Shown in pieces: positions 35,296 to 36,969 of a DNA stretch of 36,969 nt. The notes beneath the pieces were generated by a model, which was not told the DNA's origin, did no database searches, and was given only the letters and a program-made list of their open reading frames with translations. This DNA is from JAZDLC01 sp043802345 (GTDB taxonomy: Bacteria > Planctomycetota > B15-G4 > JADJEK01), in the NCBI GenBank assembly GCA_043802345.1, contig JAZDLC010000279.1, positions 1 to 36,969 on the forward strand, written 5' to 3'. Every line of letters begins with the position of its first letter. Positions within the stretch are counted from its first letter, which is position 1. Made by a program: the position numbers and the translations under genes.

Positions 35296-35333
35296 ATATG
35301 GTTATTGCTTCCTGCGCTTGAGGAGCCCGCTCC

Positions 35334-36969
35334 ATGTTCGACTCCAGGGCGTTCCACAAGAGATTGCTGCCAGTGCTCCTGATCACGCTTGCCTGCGGCG
35401 TTGCACTGGCGCGGCAGGAGTCGGTCGACGCCTTCACGCGGGGCGAACTCTCTGAGAGGAGCTTCCGTTTCAGCTGGCGTCAGGATTCAGCGGGGGCTGT
35501 CAACGGCACTCTGGTGTTGTGCGCGAACGGGCGGATCGAGGGCATCAACAGTCCGAACGAGACGTTCTGGGAGGTGGACGAAGAGGGTCGGCTCCTCTTC
35601 AAGCATGAGGACGGCCGGGTTTCCACGACGTATGACGAGTTCTCGGTTCGCGACGGGAAGTACTACTTCGACGGCCGGTTTCACTTTCGGGAGGGAATCA
35701 CCCATCACCTGGAAGAGGTCGCCGAACAGCCTCGACCGCAGGTGGAACTCGAAGACGGATTGCCGGAGCGGTTGCTCTTCTCCTCGCAGAAGATCATCTG
35801 TCTCGATCCCGGCGAGGAGACCACGTTCGTGCTGGGTTCCGGGCGCGAGATGCGCTTGCGGTTGCTGTCGGTCGAGGAGCACCGCGACCAGGTCGTCCAC
35901 CTGATCCGCAGGGCCGACGTGCGGGTCGAGATCGACGGCAAGCCTCATGACCTTGTCTGCGCTCCGTACGTGATGCCGGCAGTGATCGACGGTCTCCGCA
36001 TCCAGGCGGACACCACGTCCGGCTTCGTCGAACTGCCGAAGCGGGTGCAGTTCTCGCTGTGGGACGCCGCCGAGCCGATCATCGACACCACGAAGTTCGG
36101 CTTCCCCCTGCGCGACTTCCGCCTCTTCTCGCACGGTGTGCAGTGTTACGACGAGCCTGTCCACCTGGGACGCATGGACGGCGATCCGGAAGGTGGGGTC
36201 TTCTACCACTCCTATGGCATCGACTTCGCCGGTTTCGAGGGTGGGGAAGACGTGGTCGCCTGTGTCTCCGGCAAGGTCGCCCGGCTGCTGCCGGACGCCA
36301 TTCTCGTCGACATCGTCGACGAGACCGGCCTGATCTGGGAGTACCACCACCTCGACTCGATCGCTCCGCATCTCGAGGTGGGCCGGGAGGTGAAGAAGGG
36401 GGAGAGGATCGGCGTTCTGGGAAGGAGCGGTCCCTCCGGCAACTTCTCCCACCTGCACGTCGGGGCGTATCTGACTCCGGACCACATGCAAGTCGAAGGG
36501 TATACCCGGCGGCTCAACTACTACCCGTGGATGGTCGAGGCGTACCGGCATGCGCATGGTGGCGGCCCCCTCGCGGTGGCCGGCCCGCACCACGCGGCAT
36601 TCTGCAAGGAGACGGTAGTCTTCGACGGCTCCAATTCCATCTCCGCCGGCCCGGAGATCGTCTCCTTCGAATGGACGCTGCCTGACGGCAGCGTGGTCAA
36701 GGGAGCGCGGGCCGAGTTCGCGTTCGATGCGCCGGGCGTCTATGTCGCGATGCTGCGCATCCTTGACGCGGCGGGGCAGGAGGACATGGACTTCAAGAAG
36801 GTGAAGGTCTACACGCCGGGCGAGCCGGAGCCTTTCATCCCCACCTTCTTCATGACCTCCACGCCGACGCTCGAGGTGTACGCCGGCGAGCCGGTGCGAT
36901 TCCGGATCTGGCTGCATGGCGCGGAAGAGCACCCGTTCGAGATCGACTTCGGCGACGGGGAGGTTCTCA
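35334..36969 (+). CDS. Secreted M23 peptidase with PKD domain (partial, runs off right edge)
   Basis: The ATG at 35334 has GAGGAG eight bases upstream and a signal peptide (KRLLPVLLITLACGVALA). After about 280 residues of beta-rich sequence comes an M23/LytM domain: HSYGIDFAG (zinc ligands His292 and Asp297), YHHLD near 339, VKKGERIGVLGRSG, and SHLHVG (His373, His375). All expected metal and catalytic residues are present, so it is probably an active exported peptidase acting on peptidoglycan cross-links or on proteins. A PKD-type domain follows (SISAGPEIVSFEWTLPDG, then GVYVAMLRILDAAG), with the start of a second beta domain at the edge. The frame is open to base 36969. Confidence 0.85.
   Translation, partial: MFDSRAFHKRLLPVLLITLACGVALARQESVDAFTRGELSERSFRFSWRQDSAGAVNGTLVLCANGRIEGINSPNETFWEVDEEGRLLFKHEDGRVSTTYDEFSVRDGKYYFDGRFHFREGITHHLEEVAEQPRPQVELEDGLPERLLFSSQKIICLDPGEETTFVLGSGREMRLRLLSVEEHRDQVVHLIRRADVRVEIDGKPHDLVCAPYVMPAVIDGLRIQADTTSGFVELPKRVQFSLWDAAEPIIDTTKFGFPLRDFRLFSHGVQCYDEPVHLGRMDGDPEGGVFYHSYGIDFAGFEGGEDVVACVSGKVARLLPDAILVDIVDETGLIWEYHHLDSIAPHLEVGREVKKGERIGVLGRSGPSGNFSHLHVGAYLTPDHMQVEGYTRRLNYYPWMVEAYRHAHGGGPLAVAGPHHAAFCKETVVFDGSNSISAGPEIVSFEWTLPDGSVVKGARAEFAFDAPGVYVAMLRILDAAGQEDMDFKKVKVYTPGEPEPFIPTFFMTSTPTLEVYAGEPVRFRIWLHGAEEHPFEIDFGDGEVL

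Larger units (their letters stand above)
35161..35302 (+). repeat. 14-bp direct repeats TGTTCACATATGGT flanking a palindromic segment
   Basis: TGTTCACATATGGT occurs at 35161-35174 and 35289-35302, 128 bp apart, in the 181-bp gap between the GH36-like and M23 genes. The bases between hold REP-like copy C. The pair may be duplicated regulator sites or the ends of an inserted segment. The match is exact over 14 bases. Confidence 0.75.

Overview
The window is GC-rich DNA from what looks like a free-living, polysaccharide-degrading bacterium of the Planctomycetota-Verrucomicrobiota type. The best taxonomic hint is the coupled set of DUF1549/DUF1553, DUF1501 and pre-peptidase (PPC) domain genes at 27.0-32.3 kb. 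It is typical of Planctomycetota and relatives. Many secreted proteins with strong AAGGAGG-type ribosome binding sites and an IleRS of the type 2 class fit the same picture. I see no rRNA, tRNA, CRISPR array, transposase gene or phage gene.

Layout. 0-4.6 kb: the start of an MFS transporter on the minus strand, then a plus-strand run of a secreted protein of unknown function, a BNR-type lipoprotein, an Old Yellow Enzyme family reductase and a small HExxH protein. 4.7-7.3 kb (minus): a lipoprotein, a secreted retropepsin-like protein with altered active-site motifs, and the TetR regulator that precedes it. The regulator has a palindrome over its own -10 box and GTG start. 7.4-9.2 kb: a zinc-ribbon protein divergent from an AAA_14/DUF4143 ATPase. 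9.3-13.5 kb (minus): isoleucyl-tRNA synthetase followed by an SDR gene interrupted by one in-frame amber codon. 13.7-14.9 kb: a dihaem cytochrome/molybdopterin-oxidoreductase-like protein. 14.9-17.0 kb: a GH42-like secreted enzyme. 17.3-18.8 kb: a histidine ammonia-lyase family enzyme whose cofactor-forming tripeptide is Ala-Cys-Gly. 18.9-26.0 kb (minus): a parallel beta-helix protein, a carboxypeptidase-regulatory-like protein, a HAMP membrane protein and a DUF4962/heparinase II/III gene split by an 8-bp tandem duplication. 25.9-32.3 kb: a prenyltransferase/squalene-oxidase-repeat protein convergent with the PPC/DUF1501/DUF1549 operon. 32.3-32.8 kb: a 512-bp gap with a promoter, two hairpins and a 13-unit 9-bp tandem repeat that forms part of a foldback element. 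32.8-37.0 kb: a GH36-like enzyme with a discoidin-type domain, then an M23 peptidase with a PKD domain running off the right edge.

Most genes encode exported proteins that bind or cut polysaccharides or peptidoglycan: BNR, GH42-like, beta-helix, heparinase-like, GH36-like and M23. They sit singly or in short operons with their own signals and are not arranged as a SusCD-type locus. There is no sulfatase or TonB-dependent receptor in view.

The points most worth a second look are: the Ala-Cys-Gly ammonia-lyase; the IleRS with GIHH in place of HIGH (linked to mupirocin resistance in other type 2 IleRS); the 8-bp duplication that looks like a transposon-excision footprint and restores a full frame when one copy is removed; the amber-interrupted SDR with a signal peptide; a small family of intergenic palindromes (13.6, 18.8 and 35.2 kb); and the foldback element at 32.5 kb.
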